Assembly: GCA_002389905.1 (NCBI GenBank)
Contig: DGRE01000007.1
Span: 1 to 64,000 of the forward strand
Source: Hungatella sp. UBA4396
Lineage (GTDB): Bacteria; Bacillota; Clostridia; Lachnospirales; Lachnospiraceae
Reading direction: 5' to 3'
Length of the DNA: 64,000 bases
The position numbers and the translations under genes were made by a program. Under the pieces are notes generated by a model. That model was not told the DNA's origin, did not search any database, and worked only from the letters and a program-made list of their open reading frames with translations. Of the stretch, positions 35,120-43,712 are shown in pieces. Position 1 is the stretch's first letter; the number at the start of each line of letters is the position of its first letter.

Positions 35120-36826
35120 CTACCTTCTTTTACTCTCATATCGTTCTACAAGAGGAACTTTCTGCTTTGTCTTTACGTCAAATAACCCCTTGTCGCTCAG
35201 CTTCAATTCCGGAGAGACCAGAAGGGTCAGAGTGGAAATGGACATGATCACATTGCTGTTTTCATATCCCATGGCCTGAACCTCTTCTCTCACCCCGGCC
35301 ATTTCAGCAGCCAGATCAGAAAGGCTTTTATCTGACAGAATTCCGCCTACAGGAAGGGCTGCAGAAGCCGTCACCCTGCCATCTCTGACAGTCACATATC
35401 CACCCTGCATGTGAACCACCTGGTTTTGAGCAAGCACCATGTCTTCTACAGAGCTTCCCATCACCAGCAGATTGTGGCTGTCATGGCTCCAGGTGGTTGC
35501 CACTGCACCGCCCACCTTAAAACCATGTTCCACAAGCCCATAGGAAACATCACCGGTCTTTCCGTAGCGCTCAAATACAGCCGCCAGACAAAGACCTGCC
35601 TCCTGCCAGCAAAGACATTTGTTCCGGACCGGAATCTCTCTCTTTACATGCTTTGCCTTTGTTCCAAAGCCCTGAATCTGCATCACATTGACCACTGCCG
35701 TTCCCTCGGTGATTTCACACCGGTCCAGCATAAAATCAGACGCCAGGGCAAGGCGGCATTTGACAGACTGGTAAAAATGATCGGGAAAGACTGCTTTGGG
35801 AGCATCCGGAGCTTTTTCATATTTCTTTCCGCATTTATAGACTGCCAGAGGGACAAAGTCTTTTAAATCCTCCAGGATAACGAAGTCTGCCAGCTTTCCG
35901 GGAGCGATCATCCCCCGGTCAAAAAGGCCCATTCTGCGGGCAGGAGTCAAAGTAGCACAGTAAACCGCCTGTTCAGCCGGCATTCCCTTCTCCACCGCAA
36001 GAGAAATGATTTTGTTCAAATGGCCTTCTGCCAGATGGTCCGGCATGGTGTCATCGGTCACCAGGGCAATGTTTTCGTAAAGATTGTGGGATACCACGGT
36101 TTTTACCACATCAGGGGTCAGTGATTTAGCCTGTAATTCCAGGAACATGCCCATATCCGTTTTTTCCAGAACAGAGTCCGGAGTCTGCTGGGTATGATCC
36201 GCATCAACGCCTCCCCGGATAAAAGCAGCCAGTTCCGGGCCTGACAGGGCCGGACAATGGCCTTCTATTTTTAAAGGCCGCTCTGCATTTTGGCACATTC
36301 TGACAATCCGCTTGATCAGGGTGTCTTCCCCGGAAACAAGATCCAGATCATTCATCACCTCTCCCAAGCAAATGACCCTGCTGTCCTTTAACAGTTCCTT
36401 CACTTCCTCTTCCCCGATCTCTCCGCCTGAAGTTTCCAGACTGCTGCTGGTAGACGGGACGCAGGAAGGGATTCCATAGTAAATATCCAGGTCTGTTTCC
36501 TGTTCCATAAAGCTTTTGATTCCTTCCAACCCGCATACATTGGCAATTTCATGGGGGTCTGCCACAACGCAGGTGACCCCCCAGGGCAGAACTGCCCTGG
36601 AGAATTCCGCCGGGTGGGTCATGGAGCTCTCAATATGCATGTGGATGTCAATCAGTCCTGGTATGATATATTTTCCTGTACCGTCCACCACAAGGTCTGC
36701 CTCATTATATGAGGAAGGGGAAATGTCGTAAAACCTTTCCCCAACCACCGCAATGTCCATTTTTTCAAAACACTGCCTGTATGTCCGGTAGACCCATCCA
36801 TTTTTAATTAATAAGTCAACCTTCAT
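35120..36826 (-). CDS. ade: Adenine deaminase, 568 aa
   Basis: This enzyme hydrolyses adenine to hypoxanthine and ammonia using a Mn/Fe centre. The AdeC family signature is complete: GLIDIHMHIESSMTHPAEF near residue 57, VVADPHEIANVCG near 88, CLGEVMND near 150, IEGHCPALSGPELAAF and VTDDTMPDHLAEGHLN. The length fits. It sits 18 bp after the binding-protein gene of an ABC importer and six bases before a second amidohydrolase, so uptake and deamination are joined in one transcript. Ribosome binding is weak (AAGGAAAG well upstream). Confidence 0.93.
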   Translation of the reverse strand: MKVDLLIKNGWVYRTYRQCFEKMDIAVVGERFYDISPSSYNEADLVVDGTGKYIIPGLIDIHMHIESSMTHPAEFSRAVLPWGVTCVVADPHEIANVCGLEGIKSFMEQETDLDIYYGIPSCVPSTSSSLETSGGEIGEEEVKELLKDSRVICLGEVMNDLDLVSGEDTLIKRIVRMCQNAERPLKIEGHCPALSGPELAAFIRGGVDADHTQQTPDSVLEKTDMGMFLELQAKSLTPDVVKTVVSHNLYENIALVTDDTMPDHLAEGHLNKIISLAVEKGMPAEQAVYCATLTPARRMGLFDRGMIAPGKLADFVILEDLKDFVPLAVYKCGKKYEKAPDAPKAVFPDHFYQSVKCRLALASDFMLDRCEITEGTAVVNVMQIQGFGTKAKHVKREIPVRNKCLCWQEAGLCLAAVFERYGKTGDVSYGLVEHGFKVGGAVATTWSHDSHNLLVMGSSVEDMVLAQNQVVHMQGGYVTVRDGRVTASAALPVGGILSDKSLSDLAAEMAGVREEVQAMGYENSNVIMSISTLTLLVSPELKLSDKGLFDVKTKQKVPLVERYESKRR

Positions 36827-36844
36827 ATTTTGTCTTTTCTTTCC

Positions 36845-37900
36845 TTAGCTGTTAATAATACGGTTCCACTGGTCGATCCAGTCACTTAAAATAGGATTTA
36901 CAAAGGAATAATCCAGAACCTTTGCATTTTCTGCAGTAGGACCGTAAGTCATATTTGCTGCCTGATCTTCTGCGATCTCAACCTGATTGTTGGTAGGAGC
37001 TTCGTTTAAAGCCTTGCTTGTCTTTTCCTGAAGTTCCTTGCTTAAGCGGTAATTAATATACTCATATGCCAGTTCTTTATCCGCGCAATTCTTGGTAATA
37101 CTGATGGTGTTAAAGTTGGCATAAGTCACTTCAGGAGTTGCGAATACCAGATTCGGGTTTGCTTCCTTAATAGTAGGAACGCCGAAATCACCTACGATTG
37201 CTGCTTTGATTTCACCGGAGGTGAACATATTGATCAAGTCAGAAGACTTTGCATAGGTTTTTACAAGGTTGGGCTTTAACTCCTCCAGGGCTTCAAATGC
37301 AGCCTTTCCGCTGTCACTGGTTATATCAACACCCTTGTAATCACTTGCCATATATACCATGGCAGGGCCAAAGGTGGTGGTGATATCCGGAATGGCAATG
37401 TTTCCTTCTAATTCTGCCTTCCATAAATCATTAAAGCTTGTGATCTCAAATCCAACTGCCTCAGGATCATACATGATACCAATGCTGTTGATGGTGTAAG
37501 CAACGCCCTGTCCGGCTTCTGCCATGGTCTTTGCTGCCCCGATCAGATACTGGCTGTTTTCAATCTTGCTTAAATCCAGAGGCTCAAACAGGCCTTCTTC
37601 AATTCCCTTGGCAGTCATGGCCTGGGATAATTCAATAACATCGATGGTACTTTCAGCGTCTGCGGAAAGCTTTGTATAGCGCTCATTAGTGCTTCCTGTT
37701 TCCGTTACGATCTTGGCGTTAAACTGATCCTCAAAGGGCTTGTACACCTCTTCTTCAGAAATATCCTCACTTAAGCCATAGGTGGATAATACCAGTTTCT
37801 TTTCTTCGCTCCCGCTCTTGCTTTCCTCCGGGGCTTTTGCAGCGCCGCATCCTGATAACAGGAGAGCTGCACACAGGGATAATGCCATCACTTTTTTCAT
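36845..37900 (-). CDS. Extracellular binding lipoprotein, PotD-like, 351 aa
   Basis: This is a periplasmic-type solute-binding lipoprotein tethered outside the membrane. The signal peptide ends in the lipobox LLSGCGAAK (Cys about residue 18). The body has the spermidine/putrescine-binding layout (LSTYGLSEDISEEEVYKPFE, IDVIELSQAM, AYTINSIGIMYDPEAVG, ITKNCADKELAYEYINYRLS). The family also binds thiamine, iron and other small ligands, and the linked deaminases suggest a nitrogen heterocycle or polyamine here. It is the fourth gene of the operon. Confidence 0.88.
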   Translation of the reverse strand: MKKVMALSLCAALLLSGCGAAKAPEESKSGSEEKKLVLSTYGLSEDISEEEVYKPFEDQFNAKIVTETGSTNERYTKLSADAESTIDVIELSQAMTAKGIEEGLFEPLDLSKIENSQYLIGAAKTMAEAGQGVAYTINSIGIMYDPEAVGFEITSFNDLWKAELEGNIAIPDITTTFGPAMVYMASDYKGVDITSDSGKAAFEALEELKPNLVKTYAKSSDLINMFTSGEIKAAIVGDFGVPTIKEANPNLVFATPEVTYANFNTISITKNCADKELAYEYINYRLSKELQEKTSKALNEAPTNNQVEIAEDQAANMTYGPTAENAKVLDYSFVNPILSDWIDQWNRIINS

Positions 37901-37959
37901 AATTTTAATCCTCTCTTTATTTATAATTGCCCGGCTTTATCAGCCGATGTTACCTGTTT

Positions 37960-38994
37960 TTAAGATACAAGGATCAGCTTCTGCTCCGGCAGGTGAAGAC
38001 GGATTTTGCTGCCTTCCTCATAAGTTTCCTCTGCCGGCCTGTTCACCAGGAACTTTCCTGCATCGGTTAACACCTCATACTGATAGCTTTTTCCAAGGAA
38101 TGTCCGGACACCTACGGTTCCTTCCAGAATATTTTTATTCTGCCCCTCTTCTGCCACCCGGATATCCTCAGGACGGATGGTGCCCATGCAGGCCCCTTCC
38201 CTGTGTCCGGTATCCACGGTAAATACTGCTCCGGATTGGGTTCTGTATCCATCTCCCTGCCTTTTTAAAGGGAGAAAGTTTTCAAATCCGATAAATCTGG
38301 CTACAAATTCCGTTTCAGGTCTTTGGTAAATATTTTCCGGGGTATCAAACTGCTCGATCACACCCTGGTTCATAACCGCCACCTTATCGGATATGGAAAA
38401 GCATTCCTCCTGGTCATGGGTTACAAATAAAGTGGTAATACCTAACTGCTTCTGGATTCTCTTGATCTCCATCCGCATGTTGATTCGAAGCTTTGCGTCT
38501 AAGTTGCTGAGAGGCTCGTCCAGAAGAAGAAGCTTTGGCTCGATTACCAGAGCTCTGGCAAGGGCCACCCTCTGTCTCTGTCCTCCTGACATCTGCTGGG
38601 GAAACCGTCCCCCGAATTCCGTAAGATCACAGACCTCCAGAATCTTCTTTACTTTTTGATCGATCTCTGCTTTATCCATTTTCCTCATCTTAAGGCCAAA
38701 GGCCACATTGTCGTAAACAGTGAGATGGGGAAACAGGGCATAGCTTTGAAATACGATTCCAAAATTTCTTTTATGGACCGGAACCTTGGTCAAGTCCTCC
38801 CCATCCAGAGCGAAAACGCCGTTCTGAGGTTCAATAAATCCGGCCACCACCCGGAGTGTGGTCGTCTTTCCGCAGCCGCTTGGCCCCAAAAGGGAAACCA
38901 GTTCCCCTTCCTGAACTTCTAAATCAAGTCCCTTTAAAACCTGTTTTTTCTTATCATAACGGACATCAATATCCTTAAGACTCATATATGCCAT
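37960..38994 (-). CDS. ABC importer ATPase, PotA-like, 344 aa
   Basis: This is the cytoplasmic ATPase of the importer. Walker A is LLGPSGCGKTTTLR (about 33), the signature is MSGGQRQRVALARAL, Walker B is LLLLDEPLSNLD, and the switch His is in FVTHDQEE. The C-terminal 100 residues form a TOBE domain (GTIRPEDIRVAEEG), usual in PotA/FbpC proteins. The start ATG follows GGAGGAGAG. It lies 12 bp after the second permease gene. Confidence 0.92.
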   Translation of the reverse strand: MAYMSLKDIDVRYDKKKQVLKGLDLEVQEGELVSLLGPSGCGKTTTLRVVAGFIEPQNGVFALDGEDLTKVPVHKRNFGIVFQSYALFPHLTVYDNVAFGLKMRKMDKAEIDQKVKKILEVCDLTEFGGRFPQQMSGGQRQRVALARALVIEPKLLLLDEPLSNLDAKLRINMRMEIKRIQKQLGITTLFVTHDQEECFSISDKVAVMNQGVIEQFDTPENIYQRPETEFVARFIGFENFLPLKRQGDGYRTQSGAVFTVDTGHREGACMGTIRPEDIRVAEEGQNKNILEGTVGVRTFLGKSYQYEVLTDAGKFLVNRPAEETYEEGSKIRLHLPEQKLILVS

Positions 38995-39006
38995 GGTTCT
39001 CTCCTC

Positions 39007-39789
39007 CTATTTCGCCAAAGCGGCTATTCCCAGGGTCTTATCTACAACTACCATGATCAGAACGGTAATAGCCATTAAGATCACAGAAACAGCTGACACG
39101 GTAGGGTTATAATTATATTCAATGTAATTCATCAGAGTCGCCGGAAATGTGGATATACCGGGACCTGACAAAAACATGGAAACCGGAATATTATTAAAGG
39201 AGTTAATGAACGCCAGCATAAATGCGGCGGAAATTCCTGATGTGATGTTGGGAAGCACCACCCGGAAAAATGCACCTGTCTTGGAACATCCCAGGCTCCA
39301 GGCCGCTTCTTCCATAGAAAAATCAAACTGGTCCAGACTGGAGCCCACCACCCGGATCACATAAGGAAGAGTCACCATAAAATGACCTGCCAGAAGTCCG
39401 AAAAACACCGGAATCCTTAAGGACAATACTAAAAACTGATAAAGTACGAAACCGATTACAATTCCCGGCACAATAGTAGGGGAAAGAAATATGGATTTCA
39501 GCATCTCTTTTCCTTTCATACCGGACCGTGCCAGGGCATAGGCAGCCGGAATGCCTGCAAAAAGAGCCAGTACCGTAGCAAGGAGGGCAATCTCCAAACT
39601 GGTTAAAAATGAATTCCGGAAGGATTTTGTTGCAAATACATTGACAAACCATTTCACGGAAAAGGATTCAATGGGAAAGGTAATGGCGCTGCCCTCTCCA
39701 AAGGCAGTGACCGTAATAATAATCAGTGGAATAATCAAAAATGCAAAAACCAGCACAACAAAAGCAGTGAGCATTTTACTTTTACGCAT
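39007..39789 (-). CDS. ABC importer permease, PotC-like, 260 aa
   Basis: A membrane permease with about six helices. It has the EAA loop MEEAAWSLGCSKTGAFFRVVLPNI that contacts the ATPase. ATG 39789 follows GAGGAGG and overlaps the end of the preceding permease gene by eight bases; a 13-codon upstream extension lacks a ribosome binding site. Confidence 0.9.
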   Translation of the reverse strand: MRKSKMLTAFVVLVFAFLIIPLIIITVTAFGEGSAITFPIESFSVKWFVNVFATKSFRNSFLTSLEIALLATVLALFAGIPAAYALARSGMKGKEMLKSIFLSPTIVPGIVIGFVLYQFLVLSLRIPVFFGLLAGHFMVTLPYVIRVVGSSLDQFDFSMEEAAWSLGCSKTGAFFRVVLPNITSGISAAFMLAFINSFNNIPVSMFLSGPGISTFPATLMNYIEYNYNPTVSAVSVILMAITVLIMVVVDKTLGIAALAK

Positions 39790-40615
39790 TGCTTCCTCCT
39801 CTTCTGTCCAGTCTGGCAGCCAGGGCATTGAAGCCTTTGATCACAGCCAGAGTCACAACAATCATGATAAGGGAAATAACAGCAGCCCCATCCCAGTCGC
39901 CTACAGTCATGGCTCTCTGGTAGATAAATGTAGCCAGAACCATGTTTTTATTGCCTCCCAGAAGCTGGGGCGTGGTGTAAGCCGTCAAGGTTCCGGTAAA
40001 GACCAGAATGCCTCCTACAATAATGCCCGGCAGACTCATGGGAAATACCACCTTCATAAAGCCTTTCAGCCTGTCCGCTCCCAGACTGAGAGCTGCTTCC
40101 ATCATATCGTCCCCGATGTTTTCCATAATGCCGGCCACCGTAACGATCATAAGAGGAAGAAACAGATATACGGAACCAATGATAATGGCAAAATCCGTAT
40201 ACAAAAGCTTCACAGGTTTTTCTGCAAACCCGGCTGCTATAAGAAATTTGTTTATGACTCCATTGCTTCCTAAAATATTGATCCAGGCAAAGCTTCTGAT
40301 TACAGAGTTGGTCATCATGGGAAAAATGGAAACCGACAAAAGGAGGCCCCTCCATTTTTTACTGCACCGGCTGATAAAATAAGCGGCCGGAACCCCTGTT
40401 GCCATACAGACAACCGTAGTCAGGACGGCAACCTTTACGGTTCTTGCAAAAATCTTCCGGTAATACTCATCCTGGAAAAATTCCACATAAGCGCTGAAAG
40501 GATAGCTTCCCGTATGAAAAGAGGGAATCAATACCCTTAACAGCGGAAGGAACAGACACACTGCCAGAATCACAAGCCCTGGCACAACCATTGCAAATGC
40601 GCTACTTTTTTTCAT
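39782..40615 (-). CDS. ABC importer permease, PotB-like, 277 aa
   Basis: The first gene of the six-gene unit. It is a hydrophobic protein with about six helices and the EAA loop MMEAALSLGADRLKGFMKVVFPM. Together with the PotC-like partner it forms the membrane channel. It diverges from a LysR gene with a shared 225-bp control region. Confidence 0.9.
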   Translation of the reverse strand: MKKSSAFAMVVPGLVILAVCLFLPLLRVLIPSFHTGSYPFSAYVEFFQDEYYRKIFARTVKVAVLTTVVCMATGVPAAYFISRCSKKWRGLLLSVSIFPMMTNSVIRSFAWINILGSNGVINKFLIAAGFAEKPVKLLYTDFAIIIGSVYLFLPLMIVTVAGIMENIGDDMMEAALSLGADRLKGFMKVVFPMSLPGIIVGGILVFTGTLTAYTTPQLLGGNKNMVLATFIYQRAMTVGDWDGAAVISLIMIVVTLAVIKGFNALAARLDRRGGSNA

Positions 40616-40736
40616 CTCGACCTCTCCCTGTTTTCTCTGTTTCCTGCCCTCACTTTGGGGGCATCATGGTATACCTGTATTCCACTGTTTTTCTTATAAT
40701 TACTTATAAGTACAGTTAATTTATATCTATACTTTT

Positions 40737-40765
40737 ATTATAATTTATGATATAATGTACGTCAA
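40737..40765 (-). promoter_or_regulatory. Promoter of the importer-deaminase operon
   Basis: On the minus strand TTGACG (40760-40765), 17 bases, TATAAT (40737-40742). The start of the first gene is about 120 bp downstream. Palindromic AT-rich elements nearby (such as ACTTATAAGT at 40703-40712) lie in the untranslated leader and could be sites for the divergent LysR protein. Confidence 0.7.
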
Positions 40766-40839
40766 ATACATATAATCTATATTTTCTATGCAGTAAAGTT
40801 ATAATAGCAAATCAATGGCTGTACAAAGGAGACATATTT

Positions 40840-41793
40840 ATGGAATTAAAAGAAGCAAAATACATTCTGGCAATTGCCAGACACAAAAGCATCAGCAAGG
40901 CTGCGGAAACCCTGTTCATTTCCCAGCCCTCCTTAAGCAAGTATTTAAAAAACCTGGAGCAGCAGCTTGGGACCCGCCTTTTTGACCGGGTGGGCAACGG
41001 CTATTATCCCACCTACCTGGGGGAACGCTACATCCACTATGCGGAAAAAATAGTGGAATTCGGTACAGAATGGGATATTGAATTTGATGATATTATGCAT
41101 CAGGACCATGGCCGTTTAAACATTGCCATTCCCATTATGCTGGGAAATAGTTTAATCGGGCCCACGTTGATGAGATTTCATCAGCTATATCCCCATGTGA
41201 CAGTCAATATGATGGAGGAGGTCAGTTTTGTGGCCGAGCATACTCTGACTGACCACACCATAGATTTGACCTTTTATAATGTTCGTCAATTCCCCGATGA
41301 CTTAGACTACCAGATTATAGGAAGGGAGGAAACCATACTGGTCCTGTCCGCTTCCAACCCTCTGGTCAAAAAAGCCGTCCCTAAGAAAGGATTTCAATAT
41401 CCCTGGATTGATTTAAGCCTTCTGGCTGAAGAGCCTTTTATCCTCCTCTATCCTGACCAGAATACCGGGGGCCTGGCCTTAAAGCTCTTTCAGGATTATG
41501 AAATGGAGCCAAATGTCCTTCTTCACACGCGAAACAGCGAAATGTCCATCCGCCTTGCCAGGGAGGGTCTGGGAGCTGCCTTTGCTCCTGAAAGCTATTA
41601 CCATTATCTCAAAAAACGGGAGCCTGGGGACTCCGTCTGTCTTTCCATTGGAAAAGAAAAGATGGAAAACACCCTTATAGCTGCCTACCGAAAAAACCGT
41701 TATCTTCCTAAATACGCCAAAGCATTTCTGGATATTCTGGCAGAACACTATAGAAATAACCGGAGCAAAGAGGGAACCGTAATTCTTCCGTAA
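40840..41793 (+). CDS. LysR-family transcriptional regulator, 317 aa
   Basis: Residues 1-60 form the LysR winged helix (MELKEAKYILAIARHKSISKAAETLFISQPSLSKYLKNLEQ pattern: SISKAAETLFISQPSLSKYL is the recognition region). Residues about 90-300 form the periplasmic-binding-like effector domain. The start ATG follows AAAGGAG. Divergent placement next to the importer-deaminase operon makes that operon the likely target, with its transported compound as co-inducer. This is an inference from family habits. Confidence 0.92.
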   Translation: MELKEAKYILAIARHKSISKAAETLFISQPSLSKYLKNLEQQLGTRLFDRVGNGYYPTYLGERYIHYAEKIVEFGTEWDIEFDDIMHQDHGRLNIAIPIMLGNSLIGPTLMRFHQLYPHVTVNMMEEVSFVAEHTLTDHTIDLTFYNVRQFPDDLDYQIIGREETILVLSASNPLVKKAVPKKGFQYPWIDLSLLAEEPFILLYPDQNTGGLALKLFQDYEMEPNVLLHTRNSEMSIRLAREGLGAAFAPESYYHYLKKREPGDSVCLSIGKEKMENTLIAAYRKNRYLPKYAKAFLDILAEHYRNNRSKEGTVILP

Positions 41794-41892
41794 CCCTGCA
41801 AATGTTTCAATGCTTTCCTATTCTGTTAATTTATGTTAATATAGAAGGCAGAGAATTTTTAACACAAAATCAACAGATAAAGAGGTGATACC

Positions 41893-42357
41893 ATGAGAAA
41901 TATCCGAAATACTTTATTTCTCTTATTCCTGCTCCTGCTTACCCTCACCGGATGCCAAAGCCAGGAAAAAACTGTTTCCAAAAAACCGCCCGGCATTGAA
42001 ATCGATGTAGAAAAGGCAGAATCTGTCTCCATCTACTACCGCCCTCTCTGCTATTCATTTTTCAGTGAAGACAAAGATACCATCACTGAGACAGCGGGGC
42101 TTTTCCAGGATTTTTCACTGGAAGAGGTTTCTGAAGGGGACTTGGATCAGGATACTGTTTATGAAATCTATTTTGCCAGCGCAAAAGAGCAGGTTGCCGC
42201 CATCAACGTAGATGGAAACGGCACCTTCTATCTTCCGGAAACCGGAAAATATTACCGGGTTTCTGACGGCACTTTTCATTTGGAAACATTGGAACAGCTT
42301 TATAAGGACAGCATGAAGGCTGATGGTTTTAATAACATACAGAATCTGGTTCCATAA
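41893..42357 (+). CDS. Small lipoprotein of unknown function, 154 aa
   Basis: A signal peptide (LLFLLLLTLTGCQSQ) with a lipobox Cys at about residue 21 indicates an exported lipoprotein. The mature part is about 130 residues, acidic, with no family I can name; phrases such as IYYRPLCYSFFSEDKDTI and YEIYFASAKEQVAAINVDG suggest a small beta-rich fold. The start ATG follows AGAGGTG. It may be cotranscribed with the reductase gene 26 bp downstream. Confidence 0.75.
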   Translation: MRNIRNTLFLLFLLLLTLTGCQSQEKTVSKKPPGIEIDVEKAESVSIYYRPLCYSFFSEDKDTITETAGLFQDFSLEEVSEGDLDQDTVYEIYFASAKEQVAAINVDGNGTFYLPETGKYYRVSDGTFHLETLEQLYKDSMKADGFNNIQNLVP

Positions 42358-42383
42358 AGCTTGTTTGAAAGGGGAGAATCGAT

Positions 42384-43301
42384 ATGAATAAAGATACAAA
42401 AAAGACTGTTATTGTAGGGCTTGGTGCCCTTGGAATGCTCTATGCGGGACAGATCAGCCGGTCCCTTGGTCCGGAGGCTGTTTCTTTTCTTGCTGATAAG
42501 GAAAGAATGGAGCGTTACCGCCAAATGCCTTTTACCATAAACGGAGAGCCTTGTTCATTTTTGATCGAGGACTGTGAGGAAGTTAAACCGGCAGATTTTG
42601 TCATCGTGGCAGTTAAATACAACGGGCTCTCCTCCGCCTTGGAAACCATGAAAAACAGCATAGGCCCGGATACTACCATAATATCGGTTATGAATGGAAT
42701 TGAAAGCGAGTCTGTCATTGGAGAACGGTTTGGACATGAGAAGGTTCTGTACTGCATTGCACAGGGTATGGATGCCATGAAATTCGGCCCGGCATTTACT
42801 TTTAACTATTTTGGGGAGCTTTGCCTTGGTGTGAGAATGGAGGGACAGGAAGAACGGCTGAATGCCCTGGCCGCTTATTTAGATCAGGCAGGGGTGCCCT
42901 GCCGGATTGAAAAGGATATTGAAAAACGTTTATGGGGTAAATTTATGGTGAACGTGGGGATCAATCAGACCTGTATGGCATATGAGACTGATTATGCAGG
43001 AATTCTGGCTCCCGGTGAAGCCAATGATACCTTACTGGGAGCCATGAGGGAAGTGATTTCTCTTTCTCAGAAAGAGGGAATTTATTTGTCGGAAGAAGAT
43101 TTAAATTATTATATGGATCTGATAAAAGGTCTTCCTCCGGAAAGCGCCCCTTCCATGCGCCAGGATGGAATCGCCCGCCGTTATTCGGAAGTGGAAATGT
43201 TTGCCGGTACGGTGCGCCGGATGGCGGCAAAGCATGGGTTAGAGGTTCCGGTTAATGACAGGCTTTATGGGAGGATTAAGGAGATGGAGGCTGCTTATTA
43301 A
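42384..43301 (+). CDS. Ketopantoate reductase family protein (PanE/ApbA), 305 aa
   Basis: This is an NADPH-dependent 2-oxoacid reductase. The N-terminal Rossmann motif VGLGALGMLYAGQ is at residues 12-24. The catalytic Lys region reads VIVAVKYNGL, and the C-terminal all-helical domain has KLWGKF-like RLWGKFMVNVGINQTCM and the SAPSMRQD motif near residue 255. True PanE makes pantoate, but many paralogues act on other substrates. No coenzyme A genes are near. Start ATG after AAAGGGGAG. Confidence 0.85.
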   Translation: MNKDTKKTVIVGLGALGMLYAGQISRSLGPEAVSFLADKERMERYRQMPFTINGEPCSFLIEDCEEVKPADFVIVAVKYNGLSSALETMKNSIGPDTTIISVMNGIESESVIGERFGHEKVLYCIAQGMDAMKFGPAFTFNYFGELCLGVRMEGQEERLNALAAYLDQAGVPCRIEKDIEKRLWGKFMVNVGINQTCMAYETDYAGILAPGEANDTLLGAMREVISLSQKEGIYLSEEDLNYYMDLIKGLPPESAPSMRQDGIARRYSEVEMFAGTVRRMAAKHGLEVPVNDRLYGRIKEMEAAY

Positions 43302-43330
43302 TTCCGCAAATAAGAAAACCAATGCTAATC

Positions 43331-43359
43331 TTGAATTATCCCTTTTACCATGATATAAT
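43331..43359 (+). promoter_or_regulatory. Promoter of antitoxin RNA at the intact TA locus
   Basis: TTGAAT (43331-43336), 17 bases, TATAAT (43354-43359). It has the same boxes and spacing as the promoters at 8817 and 9626. A second overlapping TATAAT starts at 43359. Confidence 0.75.
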
Positions 43360-43365
43360 ATAATC

Positions 43366-43456
43366 ACAAACGGAACAACCGCCCACAAGTGGTTTGGCCT
43401 ATATTAAAGCAGAAAATACCACCTCGATACCGGTCAAAGTTTCAGGGGTGGTTTTT
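43366..43456 (+). ncRNA. Candidate antisense antitoxin RNA
   Basis: The predicted RNA of about 90 bases runs from seven bases after the -10 box to a hairpin with ACCACC (43418-43423) and GGTGGT (43447-43452) followed by TTTT. It is convergent with the toxin gene, whose transcript would run into this terminator region and so overlap the RNA. It contains an inner hairpin near 43378-43398. No open frame of note is present. Confidence 0.6.
43418..43456. terminator. Shared hairpin of toxin and antitoxin transcripts
   Basis: The ACCACC/GGTGGT stem has GTTTTTC on the + side and GTATTTTC on the minus side, so it can end both convergent RNAs. Confidence 0.7.
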
Positions 43457-43464
43457 CTGTGTGA

Positions 43465-43554
43465 CTAATGACTAATCAAATGAATGAATGTCAGTAGCGC
43501 AATCAAAAATAATCCGAACTGCATCAAGTCACTAAAACTGAATTTGTTCTTCAT
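43465..43554 (-). CDS. Holin-like small hydrophobic toxin, type I TA, 29 aa
   Basis: A 29-residue frame starts MKNKFSFSDLMQFGLFLIAL and ends FIHLISH: a short polar start, one membrane helix and a short tail. A strong ribosome binding site (GGAGGTGG) lies six bases before the ATG, and a near-consensus promoter (43623-43651) precedes it by about 70 bases. On the other strand a separate promoter drives a short RNA toward its 3' end. This is the layout of Firmicutes type I toxins such as the TxpA and holin-like groups, which depolarise membranes when not silenced. It is too short for routine gene finders. I recognise the type, not an exact family. Confidence 0.65.
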   Translation of the reverse strand: MKNKFSFSDLMQFGLFLIALLTFIHLISH

Positions 43555-43622
43555 AAGCACCACCTCCACTCTATGTAGAATGAAGGCCAAGCCCCCCTGC
43601 AACACGATTGTTCCTTAATAGA

Positions 43623-43651
43623 ATTTTATCATATTCCCTTATCTCTGGCAA
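43623..43651 (-). promoter_or_regulatory. Toxin mRNA promoter
   Basis: On the minus strand TTGCCA (43646-43651), 17 bases, TAAAAT (43623-43628). It lies just downstream of the larE stop, so the toxin gene has its own promoter. Confidence 0.7.
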
Positions 43652-43712
43652 CTCATACTCTCATTATTGCAATTAAAACATATCCCTTCATGGGCAAAAA
43701 CATATTCTTTTC

